DNA of 64,000 nt, taken from NCBI GenBank assembly GCA_900544345.1, contig UQUR01000008.1, positions 1 to 64,000 on the forward strand. Direction: 5' to 3'. Shown piece after piece: positions 34,583 through 44,697 of the stretch. The DNA is from an uncultured Sutterella sp. (GTDB lineage Bacteria > Pseudomonadota > Gammaproteobacteria > Burkholderiales > Burkholderiaceae_F). A program made the translations under genes and the position numbers. The notes beneath the pieces are model-generated. The model was not told where the DNA came from and did not search any database. It was given only the letters and a program-made list of their open reading frames with translations. Each line of letters starts with the position of its first letter. Positions within the stretch are counted from its first letter, which is position 1.

Positions 34583-37455
34583 GAGCAGTTAAGATCATTT
34601 CGCTGATTCTTGTGAGCGTCTTTGCTCTTTTTTGTGCAGCTGTTGGATTTTTGATCGCAACCGCCCCCGGTCTTCATTTCCTGCTTAGTCAGGCTAAAGG
34701 TTATTTCCCTCAGCTTACTCAAGGCACATTTAACGGCAGTGTTTTAAGACTGGATGCAAAGCAAGTGGTCTGGGAGCCAGCGGGATTACGCTTTGTAGGT
34801 GACTTTGGCTGGCACATAGATATCAATAAACTGTTTTCTGGTGAAGTCGTCTTTAACGATTTTTATATTCAAAATGTACGAACTACAGTCAAAATTGGCG
34901 AACTTACTTTCGAACAATCTCAAAATGCTGATAGCGCTGGTTCAGCCGATTATTCCTCCCCAATTGATCTCCGAGCGCCTCTGCCCATACATATTCAAAA
35001 GATTTCCTTTAAAGATTTCATAATTGATATTGATACAGAAGTATTAGATCTAAAAGAGCTTCAATCCGCTTTTCATTGGACTGCCGATGGTATTGATATC
35101 CCAAACATTGACCTGCGAGGTTCTTGGAAAAACTTCCCGCTAACCTTCAAAGGGGCTGTTAGTACAAGACAAGACGGAAAACTGCTGCGTTTGTCAGATG
35201 TGAGTATGAACTTGGGGGATAACCATTTGGAGGTAAAGGGAGATGTTCGCTTCCATGCAACAGTACCCAACCTTGATTTGGCTATGAATATTGATGCCGA
35301 AGATTTTTCTGAAATACTAAAGGGCATAAAGGGGCAGGCTAAAGGCAGGCTGCAGGTGAGAGGCCCAGTGTTGATGCCTTTGATTAATGCGGATATGACG
35401 GTTCATGATTTTTCGGCTCAAGGTGCTTCGGTTGGTTTTCTTCGTTTAACAGGAGCAATGAGTGCAGAAGAAAACGTTTCGGGTGGTGCTCGTCTGGTAG
35501 CAAACGACATTGCGCTTGCAGGGCTTTTAGTAGATAGCTTTAATGCTGATTTTTCGGGTTCTCAGAGTGCTCATGAATTAAAAATTGCCTCTAAATCCAA
35601 GCTTTTTCGGTTAAACGCAAGCTTTGCAGGTGCGTTAAACGACGCTATGGATATTTGGAAAGGAACGCTTAGCACTCTTCAGGTACAAACTAATTACGGT
35701 CCTGTGAGTCTTCAAAATCAGATTGCCTTGGGGTTTAATACAAAAGAGCTGATGTTAGATGTCGGTCAATTTTGTTTGACTCACCCTCATGCTCTTATCT
35801 GTCTGAGAAACGATTTAGAAATTGATTTACTCAATAAAAAAGCTTTTGATCTTCATATTGCACTCGAAAAATTTGATCTGGATTTTTTCAAGCGCTTTAT
35901 CCCTGGACAATTCAATGCTACAGGTATTGTAAAAGCTGATGCTACGCTCACAATTGCTCAAGGGTTTGAGGGATTGCCGACGGGACAGGTCAGCCTAAAC
36001 GGCCAGTCGCTTTTAACCCGCTATAGGTTTGAGCAAAGCGACTTTGAGATGGGGTTTGACTCAATACAAGTGGGTTTGGCTAACGACGGAGAAAAAATTA
36101 ATGCAAAGTGGGCAGTGAAAATAGCACAAAATGGTGTACTTTCCGGTGATGTTGACATTATTGATCCGATGAAGCAGAGGCGTTTAGTCGGGAATTTAAA
36201 AATTGAAAAACTGTCGGCCTCTTTGTTTAATTCTCTGCTTTCTTCGGGAGAAACTGCTGAAGGAACCCTATATGGTGATTTGAGACTTGGCGGTACGTTG
36301 TCAGAGCCTCAGCTTTTTGGTCAGACAGGTATCCGACAAATGAGGGTTGACAGTACGAAACTGCCCTTTGAAATGCTGCCTAGTTCATTTGAGTTGACTT
36401 TTAATGGCAATAAAAGCGTACTTTCAGGAGAATTGAAAACGCCTAAGGGTGGCTTAACACTCCAAGGTGATGCCGACTGGAAAACATTGGCGCAAGGCAG
36501 TACCAGAATTGCGGCTAAGGGAGTGAAAATGCGTATAACAATGCCGCCGGCTGTTGAATTTGACCTGACAACAGATGTACATTGCGAGGCAAGTGCTGAA
36601 AAAATTTCTTTGAATGGTTTAATAGATTTACCTTGGGCCCGAATTCGGGTCTATGATCTGCCCGCTAGTGCTACGGACGTAAGTGCTGATATTGTGCGTT
36701 TGGATCGCCCACGCCCTAAATCAATCAACAGTTCTGAGGCTATTCCAATTGAAAGCAATCTTTTCGTCAATATTGGCGATGATGTGCGAGTGGATGCTAT
36801 GGGACTGAAAGCCCGCATGACTGGAAAGTTACATGTTGTTCAAAATAACGGCAAGTTAGGCCTGACGGGTCAAATTAATGTTCCTCACGGGCAATTTAAA
36901 GCCTATGGTCAGGATTTGATTGTCAGACGGGGTGAATTTATGTTTGTCGGAGCGGCAGATAATCCGCTCATCAATTTAGAGGCAATACGAAACCCGGATA
37001 AAACCGCTGATGATGTGATTGCCGGGGTTCGGGTGACCGGTCAGGCTGATATGCCTGAAGTGACTATTTTTACCGAACCGGAAAAAAGTCAAACCGAATC
37101 GTTAAGCTATCTTATCCGAGGCGAAGGGCTGGATCCTGCAGGAGAGGATGACAACAGCATGATTACCTCTGCACTCATTAATTTGGGATTAAGTCAGGGT
37201 AACCGTGCAATTGAAAGTTTAGGTAATGCAGTCGGCATCAGTGGTTTGGGAGTGGATACTGAAGGCGTCGGGGAGAACTCCATGGTGGCCGTAAGTGGCT
37301 ATGTTTTGCCAGGACTGAAGGTGAAATATGCAATGGGGCTTTTTGATTCATTGGCTACGTTGACACTACGATACCGGGTGATTCCCCGGCTTTATATCGA
37401 GGCGGCCTCAGGAGTTGATCAAGCACTCGATGTTTTATATTCCTTTGAATTTTAA
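34579..37455 (+). CDS. tamB: Translocation and assembly module inner-membrane protein TamB
   Basis: A 958-residue AsmA/DUF490-like protein. One N-terminal membrane anchor (about 5-28) is followed by a long repetitive beta-rich periplasmic region and the conserved C-terminal DUF490 domain (about 640-958), which ends in aromatic SFEF as usual. It should bridge inner and outer membranes and work with TamA. It is shorter than E. coli TamB (1259 aa), so its periplasmic groove may be shorter. It is translationally coupled to tamA by ATGA overlap. Confidence 0.92.
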   Translation: MRAVKIISLILVSVFALFCAAVGFLIATAPGLHFLLSQAKGYFPQLTQGTFNGSVLRLDAKQVVWEPAGLRFVGDFGWHIDINKLFSGEVVFNDFYIQNVRTTVKIGELTFEQSQNADSAGSADYSSPIDLRAPLPIHIQKISFKDFIIDIDTEVLDLKELQSAFHWTADGIDIPNIDLRGSWKNFPLTFKGAVSTRQDGKLLRLSDVSMNLGDNHLEVKGDVRFHATVPNLDLAMNIDAEDFSEILKGIKGQAKGRLQVRGPVLMPLINADMTVHDFSAQGASVGFLRLTGAMSAEENVSGGARLVANDIALAGLLVDSFNADFSGSQSAHELKIASKSKLFRLNASFAGALNDAMDIWKGTLSTLQVQTNYGPVSLQNQIALGFNTKELMLDVGQFCLTHPHALICLRNDLEIDLLNKKAFDLHIALEKFDLDFFKRFIPGQFNATGIVKADATLTIAQGFEGLPTGQVSLNGQSLLTRYRFEQSDFEMGFDSIQVGLANDGEKINAKWAVKIAQNGVLSGDVDIIDPMKQRRLVGNLKIEKLSASLFNSLLSSGETAEGTLYGDLRLGGTLSEPQLFGQTGIRQMRVDSTKLPFEMLPSSFELTFNGNKSVLSGELKTPKGGLTLQGDADWKTLAQGSTRIAAKGVKMRITMPPAVEFDLTTDVHCEASAEKISLNGLIDLPWARIRVYDLPASATDVSADIVRLDRPRPKSINSSEAIPIESNLFVNIGDDVRVDAMGLKARMTGKLHVVQNNGKLGLTGQINVPHGQFKAYGQDLIVRRGEFMFVGAADNPLINLEAIRNPDKTADDVIAGVRVTGQADMPEVTIFTEPEKSQTESLSYLIRGEGLDPAGEDDNSMITSALINLGLSQGNRAIESLGNAVGISGLGVDTEGVGENSMVAVSGYVLPGLKVKYAMGLFDSLATLTLRYRVIPRLYIEAASGVDQALDVLYSFEF

Positions 37456-37458
37456 TGG

Positions 37459-37498
37459 GCAAAAAAACGGTAAAAATGAAGACGTTTTTTGCTTTTTA
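37459..37498 (+). terminator. Terminator after tamB
   Basis: GCAAAAAAACG (37459-37469) pairs, with one bulged A, with CGTTTTTTGC (37483-37492), and TTTTTAG follows. Confidence 0.7.
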
Positions 37499-37535
37499 GT
37501 GAAGTTAAACTTAAAGCTGTTTTAAGGAGAAAAAG

Positions 37536-38129
37536 ATGCGTCCTTTTATGGCAGAAGTAGATTTAAACAAAGCTTATCGTCTTTTAAACGTAGGTGGTAC
37601 AACGCTAGTTTCAGCGGCTTATGATGGTGTCAGCGATATTATGCCTGCCACATGGGCTTGCGCTTTGGATCTTGCGCCAACAAAGGCGACAGTCGTGATT
37701 GACAGTACTCACTTTACGCGTCCTTTGATGGAGAAAAGCGGCTATTTTTCTCTACAGCTTCCTACTGCCGGTATTGTGAAGGAAACCATGCGCTTGGGTG
37801 CAGTGAGCAAATTCGACATGCCCGATAAGGTCGAAAAAAGCGGAGCTAAGCTTTTTACAATGCCCGGTTTTGATATGCCTTTGGTTGACGGGTGTGCAGC
37901 TTGGATGATTTTTAAGATTTTATCTGAACCGCATATTCAAAATCAGTACGATCTTTTTATCGGTGAGTGCGTCGCAGCATGGTCGGATACCCGAGTCTTC
38001 TCAAATGGGCACTGGCATTTTGAAAAAGCGCCCGCTGAATTGAGAACGCTGCATTATGTGGCCGGTGGTCATTTTTATACCATAGGAGAGCCGCTTGTCA
38101 TTGAAGGCATTCTTCCCGAAGAGGATTGA
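37536..38129 (+). CDS. Flavin reductase-like FMN-binding protein
   Basis: A 197-residue protein of the flavin reductase-like split-barrel family. The N-terminal core has TTLVSAAYDGVSDIMPATW, the segment that packs around FMN, and the C-terminal HYVAGGHFYTIGE closes the domain. Members are NAD(P)H:FMN reductases or FMN-binding redox proteins of unknown partner. TTAAGGAGA precedes the ATG. It shares one base of its stop with the start of the next gene (TGATG). Confidence 0.85.
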   Translation: MRPFMAEVDLNKAYRLLNVGGTTLVSAAYDGVSDIMPATWACALDLAPTKATVVIDSTHFTRPLMEKSGYFSLQLPTAGIVKETMRLGAVSKFDMPDKVEKSGAKLFTMPGFDMPLVDGCAAWMIFKILSEPHIQNQYDLFIGECVAAWSDTRVFSNGHWHFEKAPAELRTLHYVAGGHFYTIGEPLVIEGILPEED

Positions 38130-38542
38130 TGCCGGAGTTGACTTTATATGAGGCTTTGGCCGGACTTTTTACTTCTGCCTTTGTCTCTGCCACTCTTTTC
38201 CCAGGCGCAAGCGAAGCGGTTTTGCTTGCGCTCGTTTCTGCTTGGCCTGAAGCGATTTGGCTAGCTTTGGCGGTTGCCACTGTAGCAAATACTTTGGGTT
38301 CGATGACAAGCTACATCCTCGGACGCTTTTTCCCTAAAAAAGTCTCGGACCAAGCTTTGCAATTCATTAATCGCTGGGGCGCTTGGGTACTGCTTTTTGC
38401 CTGGGTTCCGGTGGTAGGTGATGCTCTGCCGCTAGCTGCAGGATGGCTGAGAATTCCGTGGTTAAAAAGTTCTGTTCTTATCTTACTGGGCAAAGGCTTA
38501 CGCTATACAGCCCTAGCCTTTGGATTTTCTTATTTTTTCTAA
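38129..38542 (+). CDS. yqaA: YqaA family membrane protein (DedA/VTT-like)
   Basis: A 137-residue inner-membrane protein with three to four hydrophobic segments. The sequences LFPGASEAVLLAL, TLGSMTSYILGRFFP and WVPVVGDALPLAAGW match E. coli YqaA, a short relative of DedA proteins; family function is probably lipid or ion transport but is not proven. I use the ATG at 38129, sharing TGATG with the flavin reductase-like gene, rather than the TTG three bases before it. Confidence 0.87.
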   Translation: MPELTLYEALAGLFTSAFVSATLFPGASEAVLLALVSAWPEAIWLALAVATVANTLGSMTSYILGRFFPKKVSDQALQFINRWGAWVLLFAWVPVVGDALPLAAGWLRIPWLKSSVLILLGKGLRYTALAFGFSYFF

Positions 38543-38643
38543 CAATATCAGATCGCAATCGCACGCCTGATGCGATATGATTCAATGAGTTATTATCCCA
38601 TCGAAAAGTTGATTCCTAAAAATTTGTTTCTGTAGGGACTTTC

Positions 38644-39414
38644 ATGAGAATTTTGATATCAAACGATGATGGCTACAGCGCTCCCGGTATTCGGGCTCTT
38701 GCTAAAGCAATGAGGCGTTTTGGTTACGTGACGGTTGTGGCTCCGGAGTTCAATCAAAGTGGAGCCAGTAATGCGCTCACTTTAACTCGACCTTTGCAAG
38801 TGCAAGAAGTCGAGCCAGGTGTTTTTACTGTCAACGGAACACCCAGCGACAGCGTGCATTTAGCTTTAACGGGTTTACTCGATGAATTGCCGGACTTGGT
38901 CGTCTCTGGTATCAATTGTGGGCAAAATATGGGCGAAGATACGATGTATTCTGGAACAGTGGCGGCTGCTATTGAGGGCTATCTGTTTGGAATTGACTCT
39001 ATTGCATTTTCTCAAATAGAGCGCGGATGGAATTATCTTGATGATGCGGCTAGCCTTGCTCAGGGCATTGTAGAGCGTTTTTTGGAAAATAAAGCATCTG
39101 ATGCTCAACCGCAGCTTCTGAATGTCAATATTCCGAATTTGCCTCTATCTCAGATTCAGGGCGTCGTCGCCACGAGACTTGGCCGTCGCCATCACGCAGA
39201 AAGCGTGATTAAGGAAACGAGTCCCAGGGGCTTTCCCATTTATTGGGTGGGGGCGGCTGGTCAGCCGAAGGATAGGGGAGAAGGTACGGACTTTTGGGCT
39301 GTCGAACATAAGGCTGTCTCTGTGACCCCTTTGCAGGTGGATTTAACAAATTATTCAGCTGTGCGCTCGGTAGGAGAGTGGTTGAGCGCAGGGCTTAAAA
39401 AAACTATTGATTAA
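38644..39414 (+). CDS. surE: 5'/3'-nucleotidase SurE
   Basis: A 256-residue metal-dependent phosphatase acting on nucleoside 5'- and 3'-monophosphates. The N-terminal motif ILISNDDGYSAPGI provides metal ligands Asp8 and Asp9; QSGASNALTLTRPL and VSGINCGQNMGEDTMYSGTVAAA complete the active site. In Burkholderiales surE is followed by pcm, nlpD and rpoS. Here it is followed directly by nlpD. Confidence 0.96.
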   Translation: MRILISNDDGYSAPGIRALAKAMRRFGYVTVVAPEFNQSGASNALTLTRPLQVQEVEPGVFTVNGTPSDSVHLALTGLLDELPDLVVSGINCGQNMGEDTMYSGTVAAAIEGYLFGIDSIAFSQIERGWNYLDDAASLAQGIVERFLENKASDAQPQLLNVNIPNLPLSQIQGVVATRLGRRHHAESVIKETSPRGFPIYWVGAAGQPKDRGEGTDFWAVEHKAVSVTPLQVDLTNYSAVRSVGEWLSAGLKKTID

Positions 39415-39447
39415 CGCAGCAATGCGAATTTGTTGAGGTTTTTGTCT

Positions 39448-40248
39448 ATGAAATTGCGTGTTTTGGTTGTCACAATGATGGCTGGTGGAATGTTGGTCGG
39501 CTGCGCCTTGCAGGAAGTCGGAGCTCCTATTTATAGCCGAACAGGTGACATTTCTACGACAGCTCCGGTCTCTATGACAGGAGATACGTACACCGTTCAG
39601 CCTGGAGATACGCTCTATAGCATCGCTACGCGTCACGGTTGCAATCCAACAGAGTTGGCTCGTGCTAACGGTATTAGCGATCCTACACTGCTCTCACCAG
39701 GAACAGTTCTTCGTTTAACCTCGGCTCGTACGCAGCCGGTTGATTCCGTTGCAGTGGATTTGGCGCCAGCTCCCTCAACTGAAGTGACGATCGGTGCTGA
39801 ACCCGTTGCTGCCCAGCAGACGGCGGGTAGCGTGGTACTAAATAATGGTACCAACGCAGCTGCAACTCAAAAACCCTTAGGCAATACCATGCTGTCTTGG
39901 CCAGTGGCGCGCAATCAGATCACTAAGCAATTTAGTGATGAAAATAGCAAGGGTATCGAAATCGCAGGCAACATGGGTGACGATGTCCGCGCCGCAGCTG
40001 CGGGTCGAGTACTGTATACCGGAGAAAATGTGAGCGGCTACGGAAAACTCATCATTATTACCCATGGTCCCGGCGCAGTAACGGTCTATGGTCACAACAG
40101 CGAGTTGCTTGTCAAGCGCGGTGATAATGTGACCAATGGTCAGGTCATTGCCAAGATGGGCAATAGCGATAGCGACAGTGTGAATTTGCTCTTTGAAGTG
40201 CGTCACAATGACCGTCCGGTCAATCCGGTTGAATATTTGCCGCAATAA
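39448..40248 (+). CDS. nlpD: NlpD-like lipoprotein with LysM and degenerate M23 domain
   Basis: A 266-residue lipoprotein. The lipobox is MLVGC near residue 20. A LysM peptidoglycan-binding domain (YTVQPGDTLYSIATRHG, about 50-95) is followed by a linker and a C-terminal LytM/M23 domain (about 155-266). The zinc ligands of active M23 enzymes are missing: the HxxxD site reads KGIEIAG and the last HxH region reads LLFEVR. This fits NlpD/EnvC-type activators of the amidase AmiC, not hydrolases. The ATG at 39448 has TTGAGG upstream. rpoS, which normally follows, is absent. Confidence 0.92.
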   Translation: MKLRVLVVTMMAGGMLVGCALQEVGAPIYSRTGDISTTAPVSMTGDTYTVQPGDTLYSIATRHGCNPTELARANGISDPTLLSPGTVLRLTSARTQPVDSVAVDLAPAPSTEVTIGAEPVAAQQTAGSVVLNNGTNAAATQKPLGNTMLSWPVARNQITKQFSDENSKGIEIAGNMGDDVRAAAAGRVLYTGENVSGYGKLIIITHGPGAVTVYGHNSELLVKRGDNVTNGQVIAKMGNSDSDSVNLLFEVRHNDRPVNPVEYLPQ

Positions 40249-40258
40249 ATTTTTGTCC

Positions 40259-40270
40259 GGGATATTTCCA
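40259..40270. repeat. Direct repeat GGGATATTTCCA, copy 1
   Basis: The 12-bp sequence lies 10 bp after the nlpD stop. An identical copy is at 40345-40356, so the pair bounds the nlpD-rlmD gap in which rpoS sits in related genomes. Confidence 0.7.
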
Positions 40271-40344
40271 GGTTCCGGTGTGTTACTGCGCCCGTTTTTG
40301 TTTATTCTGAGATGTTCTCAGTAGGCTATCGGGCGCTATTTTGA

Positions 40345-40356
40345 GGGATATTTCCA
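40345..40356. repeat. Direct repeat GGGATATTTCCA, copy 2
   Basis: Identical to 40259-40270. It ends at the base before the rlmD start codon, and its GGG is part of the likely ribosome-binding site (GAGGG). A small hairpin CTGAG-ATGTT-CTCAG (40307-40321) lies between the two copies. Confidence 0.7.
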
Positions 40357-41766
40357 ATGGCAAGAGCCCCTAAGGTTTTAGAAAAGTTTACGGTTGATAT
40401 CGAATCGCTTGATCAAGATGGACGAGGAGTTGCTCATCGCGAAGGCAAAGTTGTCTTTGTTGAGGGGGCACTGCCCGGTGAGACTGTTACTTATGAGCGA
40501 TTCCGTAATAAAAACAGTTATGAGTGTGGTCGGGCAGTCTCTATTGAAAAAGAGTCGGCTCTTCGGGTTAAACCGGCATGTAAGCATTTTGGTTTGCAGC
40601 CCGGCTGCTGCGGGGGGTGCGCTATGCAGCATCTGGAACCCAATGCTCAGGTTGCCATTAAACAGCGGGTTTTGCTTGACGCATTGTGGCATATTGGCAA
40701 AGTGAAACCGGAAACGATTTTGCCACCGATTTACGGACCGTTTTGGGGCTATCGTCACCGCGCTCGCCTGACTGTACGAGACGTAGAGAAAAAGGGTGGC
40801 GTGTTGGTCGGCTTTCATGAACGCTCCTCTAGCTATGTGGCCGATATGACTGAGTGCAAAATTTTGCCTCAGGCGGTGAGTGATCTACTGATCCCCTTGC
40901 GTCATTTTGTTGAAGGCCTCTCCATCAGACAGCGCCTACCTCAAATAGAAGTGGCTATGGGCGGAAATGGAGCGATTGCCTTGGTATTTCGAGTATTGGA
41001 GCCGCCGAGTGCAGCTGATATGGCAGCTTTTGAAGCATTTTCGCTTGAGTATGGAGTCAGTGTCTGGCTTCAGCCTAAGGGACCAGATTCCTGCTATCCG
41101 TTGCACGAAAGCGATTTGACAGCCCTCAAACTTGAGTTGCCTGAGTTCGGTGTCCACATTTCGTTTAAACCAACAGACTTTACGCAGGTAAATCACCGAC
41201 TCAATGAAACGATGGTTTCTCGAGCAATTAACCTGCTTGATGTGCGACCGGAGCACCGAGTGGCAGACTTTTTCTGCGGATTGGGCAATTTCACTCTTCC
41301 TTTAGCTGTTAGGGCTAAAACGGTTGTTGGAATTGAGGGGAGTGACCAGCTTGTTCAAAGAGCTCGGGCCGGTGCAGCTGACAACGGCTTAGCAGATAAG
41401 ACAGAGTTTGTGGCCCGCAATTTGTTTACCTGGTCAACAGAGGATTGGGATAGCTTGTGGAATCAATTAGGCGGTATCGATCGTGTTTTAATTGATCCGC
41501 CCCGAGAAGGTGCATTGGAGCTTGCCCGCACGCTTGCTGCTACAGATAAACGGCCTCCGAGAGTTGTATACGTCTCTTGTAACCCGGCCACTTTGGCTCG
41601 TGACTGTGCGATTTTGCACCATGAAGGCGGCTGGCACATCCGAGCGGCTGGTGTTATGAATATGTTTCCGCATACTGCTCACGTAGAAAGCATGGCCGTT
41701 CTGGAACCAGGACCCAAACCTCAAAAAGTTGTTGAGGTTATTGCAGAAACGGTTTCTGAAGAGTAA
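40357..41766 (+). CDS. rlmD: 23S rRNA (uracil-1939-C5)-methyltransferase
   Basis: A 469-residue SAM-dependent RNA methyltransferase of the RumA family. A TRAM domain (about 5-65) precedes the cysteine cluster [14 protein letters not shown] that binds a 4Fe-4S cluster. The SAM domain has [12 protein letters not shown] and the catalytic motif IDPPREGA; the nucleophile Cys is in [10 protein letters not shown]. Its position after nlpD matches Burkholderia, where rpoS lies between them. A strong hairpin follows the gene. Confidence 0.94.
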   Translation: MARAPKVLEKFTVDIESLDQDGRGVAHREGKVVFVEGALPGETVTYERFRNKNSYECGRAVSIEKESALRVKPACKHFGLQPGCCGGCAMQHLEPNAQVAIKQRVLLDALWHIGKVKPETILPPIYGPFWGYRHRARLTVRDVEKKGGVLVGFHERSSSYVADMTECKILPQAVSDLLIPLRHFVEGLSIRQRLPQIEVAMGGNGAIALVFRVLEPPSAADMAAFEAFSLEYGVSVWLQPKGPDSCYPLHESDLTALKLELPEFGVHISFKPTDFTQVNHRLNETMVSRAINLLDVRPEHRVADFFCGLGNFTLPLAVRAKTVVGIEGSDQLVQRARAGAADNGLADKTEFVARNLFTWSTEDWDSLWNQLGGIDRVLIDPPREGALELARTLAATDKRPPRVVYVSCNPATLARDCAILHHEGGWHIRAAGVMNMFPHTAHVESMAVLEPGPKPQKVVEVIAETVSEE

Positions 41767-41786
41767 CCGCTCATTTCTAGTACGGT

Positions 41787-41824
41787 TTCAGGCAAGGTCT
41801 GAGGTTGGCCTTGCCTGAATCTTT
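41787..41824 (+). terminator. Terminator after rlmD
   Basis: TTCAGGCAAGG (41787-41797) and CCTTGCCTGAA (41809-41819) form a perfect 11-bp stem, followed by TCTTT. Confidence 0.75.
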
Positions 41825-41866
41825 GCTACCATTGAACTATTAGATTAATCCAATGAGCGACAGGAT

Positions 41867-43120
41867 ATGGATTGGGACTTACAACTCAGTCACTACAAGC
41901 ACAGACCGTTAAAAGAAGTGATTCGGGAGTTGGCTGAATTCGTTTGGGTGCGTATACAAGAGACGCAGCTCAATCAAGTGGCCTCCTCGTTGACCTTAAC
42001 GACTGTTCTTTCTCTTGTGCCGCTTTTAGCCGTTATTTTGGTGAGTTTTGCGGTATTTCCGGCATTTGAGGCAAGAAGGGCGGAGATGGAGGCTTTGCTT
42101 TTTTCCAGCCTTTTGCCTGAGGCTTACAGCCAGCAGATTATCGGATACGTGAAGGCTTTTGCCGAACATGCTCAAGGGCTGACAATTTTCGGTTTGGCAG
42201 GCTTAGCCATCACCTCACTCATGTTGATTAACACCGTTGACGGAGCGCTTAACCGCATTTTTCACGTTCGGCAAATGCGTCCAGTTATGCAGCGTGTCTT
42301 AATTTACTGGGCTTTGTTGACTCTAGGGCCTATGGCTATTGCCTTCAGCTTGGTTCTGACCAATGTTCTTACACAAATTGAAGTTGGTGTTGAAGTGCTT
42401 CTGCCCGGATGGCTTCTTATGGTCATTCAGCTGTTATTTCAATCACTGATGTATGCAGCATTGTATGTTTATGTCCCTAACTGTAAAGTGAAGTGGTTTG
42501 ACGCTTTTATCGGCGGACTTCTGGTAACAGTTGTTGGTGTGGCAATTAAGTGGGCATTCAGCTACTACTTGAGCACTGGACCGCTTACTACCATTTACGG
42601 TTCATTTGTGTTGATCCCGGTTGTTTTACTTTGGATTTATTTATCCTGGCTCTTAGCGCTTTCGGGAGCAGCTATTGCGGCTACGATTCCGATGCTCACA
42701 AGCGGTCGATACAGTGATATGAATAAGACAGGTAACGACTTTATTACTGGTGTCGCTCTTTTGCATGAATTGATGCTTGCTCAGGAAAAAGGGGATCCCT
42801 CTGTTTCTATTCACGTGTTATGTAATGCAGTGGACTCTTATCCTGAGGCCGCCGGTTCGATTTTAGAGCGCTTAGCTGAAGTGGGCTATGTTGGAAAACT
42901 AAAAGACGATCGAAAATATGATGAGCATTGGAGTTTACTGGTTTCGCCTCAGAGCACAACATTAAGTGCTGCTTTTGATGCACTGGTGGTCGATCCGAGC
43001 AACAGTCTCATCGCTAAAGAAAATTCACCACTATATGATTGGTATTGTTTGGTGACCGATGCTGAGTGGAAAAAGCGTCCGATGGTAGAGACGCTGAGAT
43101 TCATTCATCCGATCAACTAA
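41867..43120 (+). CDS. YihY/BrkB family inner-membrane protein
   Basis: A 417-residue membrane protein with six predicted membrane segments between residues 40 and 285. It carries the family pattern SSLTLTTVLSLVPLLAVILV, NRIFHVRQMRP and the conserved YGSFVLIPVVLLWIYLSW. The cytoplasmic C-terminal 130 residues resemble a small winged-helix-like region. The family was once called RNase BN in error; the true role is not known. AGGA precedes the ATG. Confidence 0.9.
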   Translation: MDWDLQLSHYKHRPLKEVIRELAEFVWVRIQETQLNQVASSLTLTTVLSLVPLLAVILVSFAVFPAFEARRAEMEALLFSSLLPEAYSQQIIGYVKAFAEHAQGLTIFGLAGLAITSLMLINTVDGALNRIFHVRQMRPVMQRVLIYWALLTLGPMAIAFSLVLTNVLTQIEVGVEVLLPGWLLMVIQLLFQSLMYAALYVYVPNCKVKWFDAFIGGLLVTVVGVAIKWAFSYYLSTGPLTTIYGSFVLIPVVLLWIYLSWLLALSGAAIAATIPMLTSGRYSDMNKTGNDFITGVALLHELMLAQEKGDPSVSIHVLCNAVDSYPEAAGSILERLAEVGYVGKLKDDRKYDEHWSLLVSPQSTTLSAAFDALVVDPSNSLIAKENSPLYDWYCLVTDAEWKKRPMVETLRFIHPIN

Positions 43121-43148
43121 AAAAGGGCGAATCTTACGATTCGCCCTG
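43120..43148 (-). terminator. Terminator of adk, possibly bidirectional
   Basis: GGGCGAATC (43125-43133) and GATTCGCCC (43138-43146) form a perfect 9-bp stem. On the minus strand it is followed by TTTTTT, ending adk; it also lies directly after the YihY/BrkB gene. Confidence 0.85.
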
Positions 43149-43166
43149 AGTCACTCAAAATTCGTG

Positions 43167-43829
<663 letters not shown>

Positions 43830-43892
43830 TCATTTACTTTCCGATGACTCAAGGGATTTGAGCCACAACTTTCTATTTCATTGTAGACATCT

Positions 43893-43917
43893 TATTGGGC
43901 AAAGTGTGCGCCCAATA
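43893..43917 (-). other. Hairpin between kdsB and adk
   Basis: TATTGGGC (43893-43900) and GCCCAATA (43910-43917) form a perfect 8-bp stem just after the kdsB stop on the minus strand. It lacks a good T tract, so it may be only a partial terminator. Confidence 0.5.
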
Positions 43918-43925
43918 GGATAAAT

Positions 43926-44696
43926 TTAAGTCAGTTCCTTTGCGTAGACTTCGCGCACCCGATCCAGGTCCTCTTGTGTGTCAACTCCGGCAGGCAATGC
44001 ACCGGGTAAAATCGCTACTGCAATTTTGACGCCATAATAGAGCGCTCTTAACTGCTCTAAACTTTCCCATTTTTCGATGGGAGCTTGCTCCCATTGAGGG
44101 TAACGCTTTAAGAATTTCACACGATAAGCATAAAGGCCTATATGGCGTAGCGCTTCAAGCCCTTCAGGAAACTTAGTCCTATCCTCTCGGAATGCATCAC
44201 GCGGCCAAGGGATAGGGGCACGGCTAAAAGTGATAGCGTTACCCTTACTGTCACGAACAACCTTTACAATATTTGGATTTAAAAACTCTTCAATGCTATC
44301 AATTGGGTGCCCGGCGGTCGCCATTTCACATTCTGGATGAGAAGCCAGAAGTTCAGCTACATTGCGAATAGCTTCCAGAGGAATGAGCGGTTCGTCACCT
44401 TGGACGTTTACCACAATAGCTTCATCGGGTAAGCCTAGCTTGGCAACTGTTTCAGCCAATCGGTCTGTACCCGTCGGATGCTCTGCAGAGGTCATCACAA
44501 CTTTGACGCCATACTCTTCACAAGCTTTGACAATAGCTTCGTGATCGGTTGCAACAAAAACATCTTTTGCACCAGACTCTTGAGCACGGTGTGCAACGCG
44601 AACTACCATCGGCTGACCGGCAATGTCTTTGAGGGGTTTTTCAGGCAGTCTTGTTGATTTCATCCGAGAGGGAATAATGGCAAAAAATTCAGTCAT
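43926..44696 (-). CDS. kdsB: 3-deoxy-manno-octulosonate cytidylyltransferase
   Basis: A 256-residue enzyme that activates Kdo as CMP-Kdo for lipopolysaccharide inner core. The nucleotide-binding opening is IIPSRMKSTRLPEKPL, followed by VATDHEAI, the TGTDRLAE motif and VNVQGDEPLIP, all diagnostic. It begins 1 bp after the trm112-type gene ends, showing tight coupling with LPS and cell-envelope genes upstream. Confidence 0.97.
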   Translation of the reverse strand: MTEFFAIIPSRMKSTRLPEKPLKDIAGQPMVVRVAHRAQESGAKDVFVATDHEAIVKACEEYGVKVVMTSAEHPTGTDRLAETVAKLGLPDEAIVVNVQGDEPLIPLEAIRNVAELLASHPECEMATAGHPIDSIEEFLNPNIVKVVRDSKGNAITFSRAPIPWPRDAFREDRTKFPEGLEALRHIGLYAYRVKFLKRYPQWEQAPIEKWESLEQLRALYYGVKIAVAILPGALPAGVDTQEDLDRVREVYAKELT

Positions 44697-44697
44697 A

